This document shows positions 12,572 to 25,983 of a stretch of 64,000 nt of DNA, piece after piece. This DNA is from Dasyornis broadbenti (lineage: Eukaryota > Chordata > Aves > Passeriformes > Dasyornithidae), in NCBI GenBank assembly GCA_013397935.1, contig VZRN01006818.1, positions 6,892,095-6,956,094 of the forward strand. The letters are read 5' to 3'. A program made the position numbers and the translations under genes. The notes beneath the pieces are model-generated. The model did no database searches, had not been told where the DNA came from, and was given only the letters and a program-made list of their open reading frames with translations. Position 1 is the stretch's first letter. Each line of letters begins with the position of its first letter.

Positions 12572-15080
12572 TTAAATTTGTTAATGAGATAATATAATTT
12601 GGTTACAGCGAAGAACTACAGGAGTGAAAGATACTAAGAGCTTTTTTCACCTCTCCCACATTATTTAGATACAAAACAGTCTGAGTGTCTAATCTTGCCT
12701 ATTTTCCAGCTCGACTCCCAGGTGGCAAAGTGAAATGATGGGAATTGCAAAGATTAGGCAAATGGTTAAGAACCATTACAGATATGTGCAAACCCAAAGA
12801 TATGAAAATACAGTCTTGTCAACTGTATTTTACAGATTCTGTGCAGAATCCTCAGCAGCACATGAATTCCAGACCAAATTAATGTGATGAGAACCCAGAC
12901 TGTTAGGGACATAAGAACAAGTCGCTAAACTGGTGAAGAAAACGTCAAACCAGGAAAAGCACTTGAGTTGTAAACCACCAGAAAGCAGTCACATTTACTG
13001 AGATGTAACAGGAAACGTATAAAAGAAAATCTTAACAGACTTTTTTCTTGAGAGAAACATAAAAATTGGCCTTCTGGTGTTCAACTAAGTTGAACAATCA
13101 ATCTTTTTAATAAAGCAATACTACCACTTCAGCATATGCCAAAATACGTGGCCCGTTCATGCCAAATGACTTTCCTGACAATGATTTGCTGTAAGTTCAG
13201 ATAACATCAGTTCTTGTGTATTAGTATTGTGACTAGATTGCCAAGGATTTGTGAATCTTTGGTACAGCAACTATTAAAAAAAAAAATCAAAATCCAAAAA
13301 ACTGGCTTGAAAATGAAATTTAGAAAAATACATGAATTTGTGGATTATGCTTTCTCTTGTGTTATTTGACACTTGGGCGCTGTATTTTCCAAGCTTTACT
13401 GCATAATGTTTTAAAGATAGCTGCAAATGTAAAAGAAGTAAAAAATAAAACCTGAAATGTTCACAAAATCCCAAGGCTCAGAGTGGAGCTGGGAAGAATC
13501 CTCAATGCCAAGATAAAATGAGTGGTGTGAAGCACAATTTCAGAATTTCTGTTTCCATTTGTTGCTTCACTATGGGCAAATTATGATACCAATATCCACC
13601 GGTTCTGTAAAACCGTGCATTTGAAATATAACAGATTAATGAAATGTGGTATATGAATTTTAATTTGGAATCAAGTTTAAACTGCATGAACACATCATGT
13701 TGCATCATTCCACATAAATTGTTTACAAAACAACTTGTTTCCTGCAATGATAGCATGCATGTTTTGGGGGACAGTCATTATTAAACTGGCTTACAGATTT
13801 TGACTGTGAAAAGGAAAGCATCTGCATTCTGTAAATATCTATCCAATTACCTAAATTCCAGCTACGTTATACTGATTCTGCTGCTTCTTTTTCTGATTGG
13901 AAAGATCTGCTCTTAAAATAAGCAGATGGACTTTCAAACTACAAGCCTGAACGAATCATTGAAAAAACAAAAATGGTAGAAGACTGAAATCATGGTGGAA
14001 TCAGAAGCAAGGATATGCAAAACAGACACCAGAAATTATGAATGCCAATGCAAAACCGTTATGCTAAACATGTTCTGGTGCTATAATATCACTGGCATTT
14101 TAATAACAGGAAGCATCTGAGAGTTAGTTTATAAGCAGGATGCTATGTGGTTCTAGTCCAAGTGGGAGCCACTGAGAGGTCCTACAACACCAAATCAGTT
14201 TTTATGCAAATTGGTTTTTAGAACTTTTAAAAATCTTTCCTGATTGGTATTCCTGTTATATCTGCTATGGCAGACATGGTCTGAGGAGGACAGAGCCCTG
14301 ATGGGAATGTGATCAAGACCCTGGGTAATGGGGTGGGGTTAGGCTCACTTTCTCAAGCCCAGAAGCAGCAGAAGAGTTTATGACCTGGAGCCCTACCTAG
14401 GCCCTACAAACACAAGCTCGATAAAAACTGTGTTAGTCATGGCAACCTGGCACAGACAATTGTAATATGGTAATCTGAATTTAAAGAATCTTCAGTGTCC
14501 TGCTCCACATCCCTATCATCTTGTATTTCCAGCACAGTTCCACTGGGAATCTGTCATTTACAGATTGGCTATCTTTCTTCAATTAAGTAGAGACAGAGCA
14601 TCAATAAGAGCACCTTGGATCTCTATTCTTAGGTAAATTTGACACTGTGTAAAACTATGGCTCTGTTTCCCACTGCATGATGACCTTTCTCTGAGCACAC
14701 ACCTCTGGTTTTGGGACACAAGATCCAAATCTGCCTTAGTTTTAAGAGTAAATTGGTTCTGCCAAGGTAAGAGCCAACCTGAATCCTTGAGATGCGAAAA
14801 CAAGTGAAACCACTTTTAGAAACACACAGCTTTTTGCTGCTACAAGCAGTGGTTTTGTGCCCATCTACATTTGAGCCTCTTTGGATTTTTTTTTTCAAAA
14901 GCAGTTTTATGTACGTTTTTATTTTAATTTATTTAAAGCAAATTATAATAATAAAGACTTAAAAATATTGTTATATTTTTACCACAAGCATTGGGTTAAA
15001 GCTGAATAATGCATTAATAGGTATCTGTCAAGGGACACCAAAAATACAGAAGCAATTTCTAGAGAGAAACCTGAGATTCA
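12572..15080. other. AT-rich non-coding span
   Basis: No gene or repeat family is seen. The open frames at 13,502-13,756 and 14,579-14,898 (minus) are in different frames and lack recognisable motifs. Positions 14,887-14,990 are very AT-rich. Confidence 0.6.
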
Positions 15081-15133
15081 GCAGCTTCTGAGTAGCCATA
15101 TACTCAGCATAATTAGCAGCTTCTCAGTAGCCA
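15081..15133 (+). repeat. 18-bp direct repeat, period 35
   Basis: GCAGCTTCTGAGTAGCCA at 15,081-15,098 recurs at 15,116-15,133 with a single mismatch. The intervening 17 bases are not repeated. It is a small local duplication with no evident function. Confidence 0.8.
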
Positions 15134-16689
15134 GGCTGACCTTAAATTAGGCTGCTAGAATAGGATGTTCAAGTGAAGGGCCAGTGTTCTTGGGGTTAAG
15201 GCCATCAAGTGAATATATAAAGAATCAGAAGCAGATTAGGGCATTTAACTAAAAGGTTTGAATTTGAGAAGATAGGATAGTCAAAGATCAAACTAGCTTC
15301 ACACTCCTAAATTAGTTCTAATTGGAGAAATGTGAGTTCTACTAAATCTGCCTTGAAACCAGTAAAATATCCAAATGGAAAACAATAAGAACGTGTCCCA
15401 AAACTGTCAGTCGTCTTGTAAGCAACGGATTTTTGAGGAGCTTCATAATGGAAAATTTAGGCTAAACAATGCTATCTGTATACAGCAAGTGAGATATAAA
15501 GTCTAGTTCAAATGCAATTTAAATATTACACACAAGGTTAGAGAAAAAAAAACGGGAAGAACTTTAGAGAACTTGGAGTAAAGTGATACAGTCAAATATA
15601 AACAAGACATGGAATGAAACTAATAAAAAAAGCAAACAGAACCCCTGTACTCCCACAGCAGAACATCTCTCTCACATTAGGAAGAATAAAGGCCAGAAAA
15701 TATCAGAATGAGCTTCATTTAAGTCATTAAACCTATCTTTAGATACCGATTGAAAAGAGGTATGTGTTCAGTTTTGATCATAGGCATGCTCAGATTTCAG
15801 ATTAGCTGGGTTCTTCCACCAAGAGCTCCATTTCAGAAACTCTAAGTCACAGAAGTCCCATATTTCTGTTATATCTGTGGAGAGATCTTGGTACACCATT
15901 ATAAGCTTAACTGTATGTCAGTGCAATTTATTACAAGATTCAAATCAGAATGTACTTTTGGAAACCTTCCCAAAAGTTTACATTAGTGGATTCTTACTCC
16001 TCTCCTTTAGGTCCATAACATTATACAATGCATTTGGGGCTGAAGGCATAGAGCAAAGAAAAGGTTTAATTACTGTTCCTGTGTGGAAGCTATAAATATA
16101 TGGCAAGGATAAAGAAGACAAGATAAGAAACCAAAAAAGAAAAAAAAAAAAAAAAATACTGATGAGAAAATCACCTTAGAAATGACATCCTGAGGCAGAG
16201 GATATTGATGATGAATAGTAACAATATTCGATCTCAGATAGCGCTGATGGTTCCAGCAAGAGCTGCAGAGATTATCATTGTATTAGTCACTTTTCTGTGG
16301 CTTATTAGGAGAATTTTAGTTGTTGACTTTCCAGTTCTGGCTCAAATGTTATGACCTGAAGGCAAAGATTACTCTGCTATACTTTCTATCATGAAAAAAT
16401 GCATTAGATGTATTTTTTAATTAGAAGAATAAACATACATAATTTTTTTGCAGCAAAAGTATTATAGGAAGAATTGTTACTGAAACTGTATTAAAAATGT
16501 AGTTCTTACTGTGAAAGTGGAAGACTTTTGCATATTTTAATGTTGCTTCAGGGTATTCCAGCAACCCCTTGAAGTTAAAAAGAGTAATATCAGAAAGAGT
16601 CTTTTTCATCTTTTTCCAGACAGTACAAACCCCAATTCCAAAACAAACTTTAAACTCAATCTCCATGCCAAGAGAAGAGTCTCTTAATT
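15134..16689. other. Non-coding span with an A17 run
   Basis: Nothing coding is recognised. A run of 17 A follows an AAAAAAGA stretch at 16,141-16,157. No transposon body is recognisable upstream of it. Confidence 0.6.
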
Positions 16690-16945
16690 GTTATACTAGC
16701 TTTACTACTACTATAGTAGCCTCACTATGAAATTTACTTTATCCTTTACTGCTACAGTATATATCTTTAATACTATACTATTACTGCTATACTAGCTTTG
16801 CTAATTTATTTATTGTTTTATTTTACTTTATACACTATTTCTGGTTCATATTACAAAATATACAGATTTATTTTACTTTTACACTAATTAATTTCATTTT
16901 TAATACTGCTATACTAGCTTTACTACTTTATTCTAGCTTTACTAC
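16690..16945 (+). repeat. Degenerate local repeat, unit about TATACTAGCTTTACTAC
   Basis: Variants of TATACTAGCTTTACTAC occur near 16,692, 16,788 and 16,908, with a truncated copy (TTCTAGCTTTACTAC) at about 16,930. Between them are related TACTGCTA, ATACTATACTA and TTTATTTTACTTT stretches. The spacing is irregular, about 96, 120 and 22 bases. It looks like a decayed AT-rich minisatellite or a serially duplicated low-complexity patch. No protein can be coded across it. Confidence 0.5.
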
Positions 16946-18239
16946 ACCACTGTATACTTCATTAGCATAAAAATTTTCCTACTGTGCTAACAGAGGTACC
17001 CATATAAGACATCATAGAGCTCATAACACTTCATTACAGAAAATAAAAGTACCATTCTCCCATCTCAGTATGAATCTGTGCATGACCACTTGGAAAGGAA
17101 GTTCCCAGTCCAGAAGGAAAAGGTGGAAAAAGTAAGCAAGGAAAAGGTGCTGAGATATGTACTCCAAGGCTGGATTACATTAATGAATTTGAAAAGCCTA
17201 AATATAAATCTAGAGCTACATCAAGTGTTGTATAAGTACACCTAACGTATTTTGCAAAGGTGATTCATGGACTAAGTCTGTATTTTGAAGCAGCACCTTG
17301 GTGCACACTCAAGTGTCCATTTGTGGTGTCTGCACCAGCGGTATCCACATTGCTGCAGTCTGGAGATTGTGTCCCAGATTGGTTTCCCCTCACTACAGAA
17401 TCTTAATGGTTAGAGGTAATTATAGAGCATTATTTTTCATTTATTGACCCTCAATTTCTGTTTCAAACACATGCTGTTACTGTCCTAAATACAGAGCTCC
17501 TCTCTGCTTCCCAAAGCCCACAGAGCATCACGAAAATCTAAATCTGCTCTGCAGACATCCTGCAAGTGAGTGGTCATTCACTTCCACTCTTCCACCAGAA
17601 GAACCAGGACAAAATCTCTTAAGCAAATCCCAACCTCCTACCAGGATAGACTGGGCCACAGCTGCACCTGAGGACAGTCTGTTCTTTGCTGCCTGGAAAC
17701 TCTGAACAGATGAAATTAATTTCAGATAGTGGAAAAACATCTCCAGGCCTGGAACAGCTGAAAGCAGATTTTCAGGATGACAGTGAATTTCAGGACAATA
17801 ATAATTGCATTTGCCAAATGTTTGGTATACGCCTCTGAAGCTCCAGATCTCAGAAGGATGTCATTACCCCTTCCAGCTTAGTCACTCCTGATCATTATTA
17901 GTTTGAGCAAGGACAATCTACTGTCAAGATCATAAAATTGCTCAAAGACCTCAAGTATATCATCTATCATGGAATGATTTCAGAAGAATCCCCATACTCC
18001 TCCAGGTATTACACAGCTTCCCCAACTTTTCAGAGTAATAAATGGTGTTCATATGGCCACTGGACCACCACCCCAGGAGACACAGCTCTCTTACACGAGG
18101 GACTGTTGTGGCCCCTCACAGGTTGGTTCATGGACTCCCGGACACCAAATTCGTGAAGGAGGTGTGGGAAGCTGACCCATTTTGGCTGGTTCTGATCAAG
18201 ATGGACATGAACATGCAGAGCCTTTAGATTTCTCAATTT
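16946..18239. other. Non-coding span upstream of the CR1 copy
   Basis: No gene is recognised. The stretch from about 18,040 to 18,239 has higher G+C than its neighbours and touches the CR1 fragment directly. It may be a more upstream part of the same element, but I could not align it to the LINE from memory. Confidence 0.5.
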
Positions 18240-18575
18240 AAAGCTGTGATTCTGAACCATGAACATGAATCAGCAACATGCTGTAGTAGCAAAAGTGGCC
18301 AACTACATTCTTGCCACTAGCAGCAAGGGAAGAGCCAGGAGGTCAAGGCAAGAAACCTATCCCTCTATTCAGTACTTGTAAGACCACATGTGGTGCGTTA
18401 TGAGGAGGTCTGGAGGGCCACCTACACGATTTGCAACCTTCATCCTTCAAGACACTCAGAACTTGACTGAAAGAAGCCCTGAGGAACCTGTTCTATCAGG
18501 ATCTGCTTTGAAGATGTGGTTAGAGCAGATGACCCCTAATGTCTCTCACAACCTCAGTTACTTTATAGATACATG
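18240..18575 (+). mobile_element. CR1-type LINE, 3' fragment, internally deleted
   Basis: Several blocks match, in order, the 3' part of bird and reptile CR1 elements. First is a block around 18,260-18,400 corresponding to the end of the reverse transcriptase ORF: GTAGCAAAAGTGGCCAA, AGCCAGGAGGTCAAGG, then CCCTCTATTCAGTACTTGT and ACCACATGTGG. Next is a CTGAGGAACCTGTTCTA block near 18,480. Last is the 3' end near 18,520-18,573, with GGTTAGAGCAGATGACC, CAACCTCAGTTACTTTATAG and a decayed copy of the usual ATTCTATG-type terminal repeat. The middle is shortened relative to a full CR1 3' end, so the copy is deleted and old. It has no intact reading frame. Confidence 0.8.
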
Positions 18576-20249
18576 ACTACGTGTTATTAGCAGCAAACCT
18601 TCATGACTATGAAATTTAGCACATGGCATCAAATAATTTTTTCTCACATAACTCTCTAACCAGCACCAGAAATAGGAACAGAACCTCAAATGGATCCTCT
18701 GCATACTACAAATACAGTTCTTTGTAGTATGGCAGTATGACCTCCTCTCTGGAGGTCCTTCCAGAAAGGTCCATAGATTTCCGAGATCCTTGTGGAGGGC
18801 TATAAGCTGGTATCAGACATGATACGACAACATCCGTAGTGAAGTGAGACAAAACGCCAAAAGCATCAGCTAGTCTCTGTACCCATGCTTTGAGATGTCT
18901 TTTCTAAGACAGCCCCTGAATGTGTTCACCAACATAGAGGCAGTACAGAAAGTCAGTGGACTGTGCATCAGTGGCAAAAACTGGGAGTGTAAAAACACCA
19001 CAATACTTAAATACTCCAAATAGGTTTGGTCAGAGAATTTTTCATGTTCCCATCGTCACTAGAGGGCTGGTGAGGTTTTTCGGGGCAGGTCTGCTGACAA
19101 CAGTGCAAGGCTGCCCTGCTTCAGACACAGGTGAAACTATTGCCATTGTGACTCCTACAATCTATCACAGAGCAGCCTGCAGAGTACAGTGTGTCACAGT
19201 AAATGAGACATTAGTTTGTAATTAAACTGGCAATTAAACTGTAAATAACTTTGGCAAATAACCTTTTTTCTCTCAAAAGAAAACCATCAAGGATTTTTTA
19301 GAAGCGACTGCATGAAAAAAAAATCAAACAAGCTCTATTTAAATTAGAATACAGGGGAAAGAAAACTAATACAAATCTTTAAGAGGAAGTCAAATGTAGA
19401 CATTTTTATGAACCCCTCTATGGCAGAAATGGCATGACCAGTTTCCTGAAAAAAAAAAAAAAAATCAATTTGGTCTGAAATAAAGCTTAATAATTTTCAG
19501 AGGAGAACCCAAACTGAAGAGGCAGCTAATAAAAAAACCCCCTTAGCACTGAACAGGCTTTTTTTAGACTTAGGAGGAATGACTGATGCTCTAATAAATC
19601 CCCGAGGTTATTCTGCAGATACCTTTGTATTTATGAGGGAATAATGATGATAATGCCTTTCCGTGATTATGGTGGGGAAAATGTGGGCCACAGATTCCAG
19701 CACAAGGAAGAGAGTAAGGCATGAAGGAGTCCACTCTAAGTCCCAGAATAACTTAATCTAGGCTCTCATCTTCAGAAAGAACACTTTAATTTAGAGTTCC
19801 AACATCAAAGACCATATGAAATCACCATTTCTTTGAAAATCCACACTTAAGGACAAGGAGATATTGGCCAAAATCTTTAAACTAATTAGTACCAAACACT
19901 CCTTTGGGCTGAACTTCTCCCTAGGATCAAATTACTGATCTTAAGCTAGGAAGCTCTTAGTCCAATCTCAGTGCAGGCAAAGATGAGCTTCCAGTGATAA
20001 GAACCTTTATTATCTCCATCCTAAACTGCTTTTTAGTCTATTTTTATTCTTTTCTTTCCCTGTTCTTTTTTGGGTTTTTTTGCTTTGTTTTATTTTGTTT
20101 CTATCCATTAAGCAACGTGCCTTAGTAGATACTTCTGTTCACAGACAAACAAGAATGAAAAACCAAACCAGTGACTTAGCGACCTTTCCATTCCTCAGCA
20201 GGAATCACTTTATAACATCATCTGTCATAATTCTGACTGCAGACTTTAC
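18576..20249. other. Non-coding span after the CR1 copy
   Basis: No gene is recognised. A CCTCTCTGGAGGTCCTTCC stretch near 18,745 faintly resembles another CR1 3' end, too weak to call. An A-run lies at 19,449-19,464, and a T-rich stretch with a few C and G runs from about 20,040 to 20,105. Confidence 0.5.
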
Positions 20250-20396
20250 CTCCACCCCTACAAGAAAAGGACCAATTCTGGTTCTTGCAGAAACACATCT
20301 TAACATCAGGCTGAAGAGGACAAGCGTGACTGTTGAGACCATTTCACTGAGAATCGGCAATGTTATCCCAAAATATTCCAAGGTGAACAGAAAGGA
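20250..20396 (-). other. Possible internal exon, 49 codons
   Basis: On the minus strand a long pyrimidine tract ends in CCTTCCTCCTCAG, a strong acceptor, with the exon starting at 20,396. The exon ends GTGGAG before GTAAAG at 20,249, an acceptable donor. The 147 nt are open in phase 0 and begin SFLFTLEYFGITL. The middle is hydrophobic, which could fit a membrane segment (STVTLVLFSLML). A plus-strand frame is also open over the same bases, which weakens the case. I do not recognise the sequence. It lies on the strand expected for the leftward gene. Confidence 0.2.
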
Positions 20397-23300
20397 CTGA
20401 GGAGGAAGGGAAAAGGACTGGCAAATGAAGAGGCGAAAAGCAAAAAACGTAGGAAGGTGAAAAGGAATTCTCAATCACAGATTTATGAGCAGCTAGGGAA
20501 GATGACCTTGCCCCAGACTAAGTAGAGACTATTGAGTAAAGAAGAAACTATGTCTCCAGAGTGCTACTGGAGTCTCTGTTACCTTAAAACTTTGTATTTA
20601 AATTCACCATTTGAATTAAAATTATGCATTGGTACATTAACTTCTTTAGGACTCTGAGACGGTTTGATTTATAGAAGATAGCAGTCGTGAAAACCGTGCT
20701 TTTAAGACAGCAGGTCTTACAACAGATTTATACCTGTCTAACCATGAGGAGAATTAGGTTCACTGGATAGGATTTATTTTTCTTTACCTAAATTTTTTAA
20801 AAAACAAGAAAGGCCTTCTTTTTGTTAACATATTGTAATGACTAAAAATTCAGCTTTGACTTGGATAAATATCTATCAAGGTTTGCAGAAGAGACATCAC
20901 TATTGACCTTATCATCTTAACAACACAGTTGGAGAGCTCTATTTCCTTCTAATTTATACTCGCGCAATTTGAAGGCTATGGCATACGCTATGGAAAAAGC
21001 AGTAAGGTAAACAAAACAATTCTTTTAGTTTGTAAACAAAATGGTGTTGCTGACAGAATCGCCAGACTAAATGCTAGTTTACCATATTGCATACTGGCTA
21101 AAACATTGCTATGAGGAAAGCGAAATACAAAAACCTTTTCTAATAATTTTATTAATGACACATAATTTCCAGTTCATTTATCTATGTGCTTTGCAAGCTT
21201 TTAAGCTCAATAAAAGTCTAAACATCAGAATTGTACATAGACTGCATTTTGGTAAGAGAAGTAAATACATTTTTTAAACAGACAGAAGTTATTATGAAAT
21301 AGTGATTACTGTAAAAAAAATACTGACACTCTCTTGATTTGGCATTTTAAATACAAATACTAGGGCAATTTTACTGTGCCTTTGAATGAAATGACGATGT
21401 GAGCTAAATAAAAACAAACTCCTTTGAGAATTATTTACGGGCTACCAATATTCAGAAGTATTTTCTGAAATTTAAAATACATTAACTAGTTCTTTAGTAA
21501 CTCTATCCCATTTTTGACTGATATTGAAGTTCTCGGTCTACTGTGCATAGTTAGATGGTAGAACTTACCATGCTTTATGGCTGGGCTGGCTTCCTGGGGG
21601 CATTTTTGCTGCATGTGTGCTGCACAGTGAAGGTTTTGTGGACATCTCAAATTAGAGACATGAAATCTAGGAAGCCTGAAGCAATAAGATTTTCCCTCTA
21701 TTTCAGTGCTATATTCTAATACTTTTATTATCTATCCTTACTCCATGTTGGTGTATATATAAGCATATTCTGCACTTAAAAGGCAATTTGTTTGAGTCTC
21801 TCCACACAGAGTTGTACTTAATTTGCATTGGAGACATAGAATGCCCTCTCTTATGTGCATTTTGATAATCATTCATACCAATTTGAAAAGACATTGTTTA
21901 AGTCTCGACCCTCTCCTCAGAGGTAACACTGACTGATTGTTACACAGATCTGCTACCTGCTTTGAAAGGTCAGCTCCTCAAAATTAAATTAGAACTCCCA
22001 CTTCACATTCCTTTCATTACACAGTCATCCACGTGATGCATATGCTAACTGTGGATTAGCAATTTTACATGGAGGAAGCCATGAGAAGCCGTAAGGTAAG
22101 GAGACTGATCATATCTGGGTGTTCAGGAAACTAAGGGTTCAATAGTTTGTCATTTTACATAGTAGATTCTGCCTGAAAAGAGAACTGACACTTCAGTCCA
22201 GCGCATCTTACCTACACTGAAAACAATTTTTTCTGGAGTACCACCCTGAGCAGCACTTTGGTGAAAACTTACTTTACAAAGTGGGGAGGGGGATTAGGGA
22301 TGCAGATCCAACAACCCAAAAGAGAATCCCTGAAGTAGGGGCACCATCTACAGGGGAACAGACTGACACTGACTCTGATCAGTCCTTGCATTACAGAGCT
22401 GACATCTGTGCAAAGCATATGCAAGTTGGTTTGGCTACACTTGAACACCCCCTCACAGAGCACTTCTGTTTTCATTTTCATTTCTGCTGCCACAGTGTCC
22501 AGGAGCCCTAGGCACAGAGCAGGAGCTCTCAGTGTCAGCTGCTATACAAATGCAGATTAAAAGGGACCATATCTGCCTAAACAACTTAGTAGCAGCAGCA
22601 GATGTGTACAGATCAAACAGAAGAAAACAATGAAATCAGAAAACGAATTGAGACAAACATCAGTGAGCGGACTAACAAGTTCTTTGATTTTACCCTTTGA
22701 TTTTTAGCTATAATTAAAACCACAAAACCCCAACATTTGTTCTCCACCCTCTCTACCCAAATCATTATCACATACATTGTTAGAAAAATCATCTTCACCT
22801 TCAAAGATGCTTGACTTTATATAACACTTCCGTGAGCTGTGTATAGCTGAATAGTTACTCCAGTATTTAATAATTTCACTGGAAGTTAATTCTCACCTTA
22901 GGGATGTAGCTTTCTCTCTCTGCTTTCACATTTTTCATATTCGTCTTCTAAGTACACCATCACCACCCAGTAGGTATTATGTAAACTTTACTGAAACCAA
23001 CAGTGTGACAACAGAACACTAAAATGGAATTCCAAGTGTCTAATTTTCAGCTATACAGACCAATCCTTGGATTCCCAGTCAACTGCAAAAAACCTCAAAA
23101 GAATCAAGAGCAGACATTTAATATAAGAAGTTTCAGAAACACATGCTTAAACTCCAGCAATCAGAACTTAATCTAAAGAGCTGTTCCATTTCCCTAAGCA
23201 AAACGCAGTTCCTTTATCTTCACACAAAGGAATATCTCTCAAAATGAAAAACATGAGGATGGAAAAGACCAAATCAAAGGACAAATAGGAGTAAATTACA

Positions 23301-25983
23301 TATAATGGAGAAGAAAATAAAAGCATTTGTCTGTTAAAGACAGGTATCTGTAATCTTGTGCAACACACAACCAGTGAATCACAACAGCCACAGTTCAGTT
23401 AGTTCACAGATCTAGACTACCTGTTAAGTAAATTAACATGCCACCAGTTTTATTTACTTATTTATCTGCCAGTGATTTGCTCTCATTATTTACCTGACTT
23501 CCCATCTTGTACATCTGCTTGTGGCAGCTGTGATACTTGGTCACACAAAGGCTGACCTACAAAAGGAAAAAAGTCAGAGCCCTGATTGTGGTTTTTTATG
23601 TGTAACAACTGCTGTTGCTCCTGAATTAGCCTCAGTTCAGTGACTGTCATTCTAGTACCTGCTCTTTATATGCCATAAAACTTGCCAGGATAGGCCAGAG
23701 AATATTGGTTTCATTGGCTTTGGCCCAGGCTTCCTCCTTCTTTATGGATCAAGCAGGAGTCTTTCATTTCCAAAATCTAGTTTTTATGGCTCATACTGCT
23801 TTCTAATCTTGAGGCTTTATCTTGAAGTCATAGTATACAGAAAGTAAAAAGCAAAATTAGCAAAGACAAACATTGCATTATTTCTGGTCTTGCTTTTTAT
23901 TCAATTTCTTTCCAGACACTCCTTTACCTCCCACTCAGTCAAAGTCTAAAACAAAAAAAAGGCATATGAAGAATATAATGGAGTCTAGTTCTTCATTTGT
24001 ACATGGTAGGATTCCTGATAGAACTTCTGAATGGCTGGCACTATTTAAAATTCTCTTCTGATGCACCAAAACACATTAAGAAAAATTTTAAAAATGCCAA
24101 GCAAAACAACAAAATAGGTCCTGGGTTTAGAATATAATTTCTTCTGGATTTGCATGTTTCTTCTTTTCCCTCCTTCTTCCCTAAAAACAACTATGGAAGA
24201 CTTAACAATAATAAATACAGTGATCTATATTCTATTATTTTAGTGGCTAGCATTTGGCTAGCACTCCAAGCATTCATCAAATGGCTCCTGAGCTCTTCAA
24301 GAACATCCCTGTCCATTGAGGATATGGATGTCATTCCTCAAGTCTCACAGCTCCCTTTGGTAAAATTAATATACTGACTGAATAGCAACTACCTATTTCC
24401 TTGAGAAAGCAGTAGTGAAATAAAACTTGCAGGACTGAAAACCTCTTTCTGTATTAATAAACCTTTGAACCTGAAAGGAACCGATGGAAGTAACTTCTGC
24501 AGCAACTCCTTCATGGCAAACAACCAAGCTCTGAAAATAATAGGCAAAAACTCTCCCACTACTCTCCCACACCCTGCGACAGCTGGTTTGTTTTTTTGTT
24601 GTTTTGTTTTTTTTTTTTTTTTAATATAGCAGAACAATGATGTATGGACTGTCACAGCCAGAGAGTGCAAAAGTGATGGTATACTCTTTAGGGCTACTAC
24701 TAGATAGCATTTCTGTTCCTTACTGTCTGTGCACAAAGGAAGGGCCATTGGGCTTCAGTGATGTTTCTTGTCTTTGCTCAAATACTAAGACAGTGTATGA
24801 TGTGTCATGCCTTGTGAATGTCAGACTCCCACAGACTTCTGGCTGTGTGGCTGTTAGGAACTCAGCATCAAGTCCTCATAATTACTAGCACTGAAACGTG
24901 TGGGTTTTTTAACTGACCAGATAAATGATCCTAGAGAAAATAATCCTCGATATCTATTGTATTGGGATGGAAAAAACAGCAACACTTTTAAATCATACAG
25001 GGTAATCTGAGCACAGGTGAGCACTTCTGCATATGCAGTTTAAATTATGGTTGTTCCTCCTTTCAGCAGCTCAGTGAAAGCTTTACAACACAATTTCTTT
25101 TGCATTTGCTTTCCTTCTCTCCTCTCATGATCTAATGTGCCCATACAAGAAAAACTGATATTCTGACTAACAGACCTATGAACAAATGTCCAGCATGGAT
25201 GCGATCAGAAAAGCTGGACTGGAAAAGGGCTGTGATTTTTAGAGTCAAATCCCAGCACAAAAGTATGGATGGGGAATGGCAGGATACAGTTCTACTGAAG
25301 CCACAGTAAGTCACCTACGAGATGTGCCTGGGGGCTGCGTGACTTTCTCAGTCACCTGCTGACAATGGCATACGGGCTCCTCTGTTTACCAACATCTGCT
25401 TTCTATCATATTAAGATGTGCTTTTGATTACCTCCGCTCTCACGTACTAACTGAAACCAACTAAATGGTTGTGGAATACATTACTACTTTCCCAAGTTTT
25501 CTTAGAACTGCTGTAATCCAGCAGGATCACGCACGGAAGTGCACCAAACCTGGGCTACAACCTGTATGTTCAGTACCCTGTGACCAATTAAAGGTTAAGA
25601 GAAACTCTTACAAAAATACCACCCTGTTATGTTTACGACTTTGCAAATAAAATTGCTTTCCTCTTTGAGGAATACTGCTTGTTATCCTCTTTGAGGGTAT
25701 AAATGGGCAATAATATATGCTGAGGAACAAAGAACTTTAGTCCGTTGTGTTTTTAAAAGCTAAGCTTACATCTAAATCTATTTCCATTTCCCTCTGGAAC
25801 CTGAGCAACTTTTTATGTTATATTAAACATCAGACAAATAGGGTAGATCTAATTAAAAGTTGAAGAAATGTGCTTCCCTTAATTGAATTTGTTACAGTTA
25901 CATTTTGCAGACCAATGTTAATCAAAGCTCCAGTTCAGAGTGGATGGATCAAGGGAATTACGTTAACCCTTGCATGTCCTTAC
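20397..25983. other. Probable first intron of the leftward gene
   Basis: If the minus-strand donor at 25,983 is real, this span is intron read from right to left. From about 22,500 to 23,400 the upper strand is rich in A and C (T and G on the inferred transcript strand), as expected for minus-strand transcription. A T-rich tract sits at 24,590-24,624. I see no convincing exon. A minus-strand acceptor-like site near 23,000 is followed by a stop in the otherwise open frame. Confidence 0.4.

Noticed and set aside
18735..18790. Second CR1 3' end after the main CR1 fragment
   Set aside because: Only a single GGAGGTCCTTCC-type stretch resembles it and the terminal repeat is missing.
22885..22990. 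Minus-strand AAG then GTGAGA donor with a good acceptor near 23,000
   Set aside because: The otherwise open frame carries a stop at both the presumed exon start and end.
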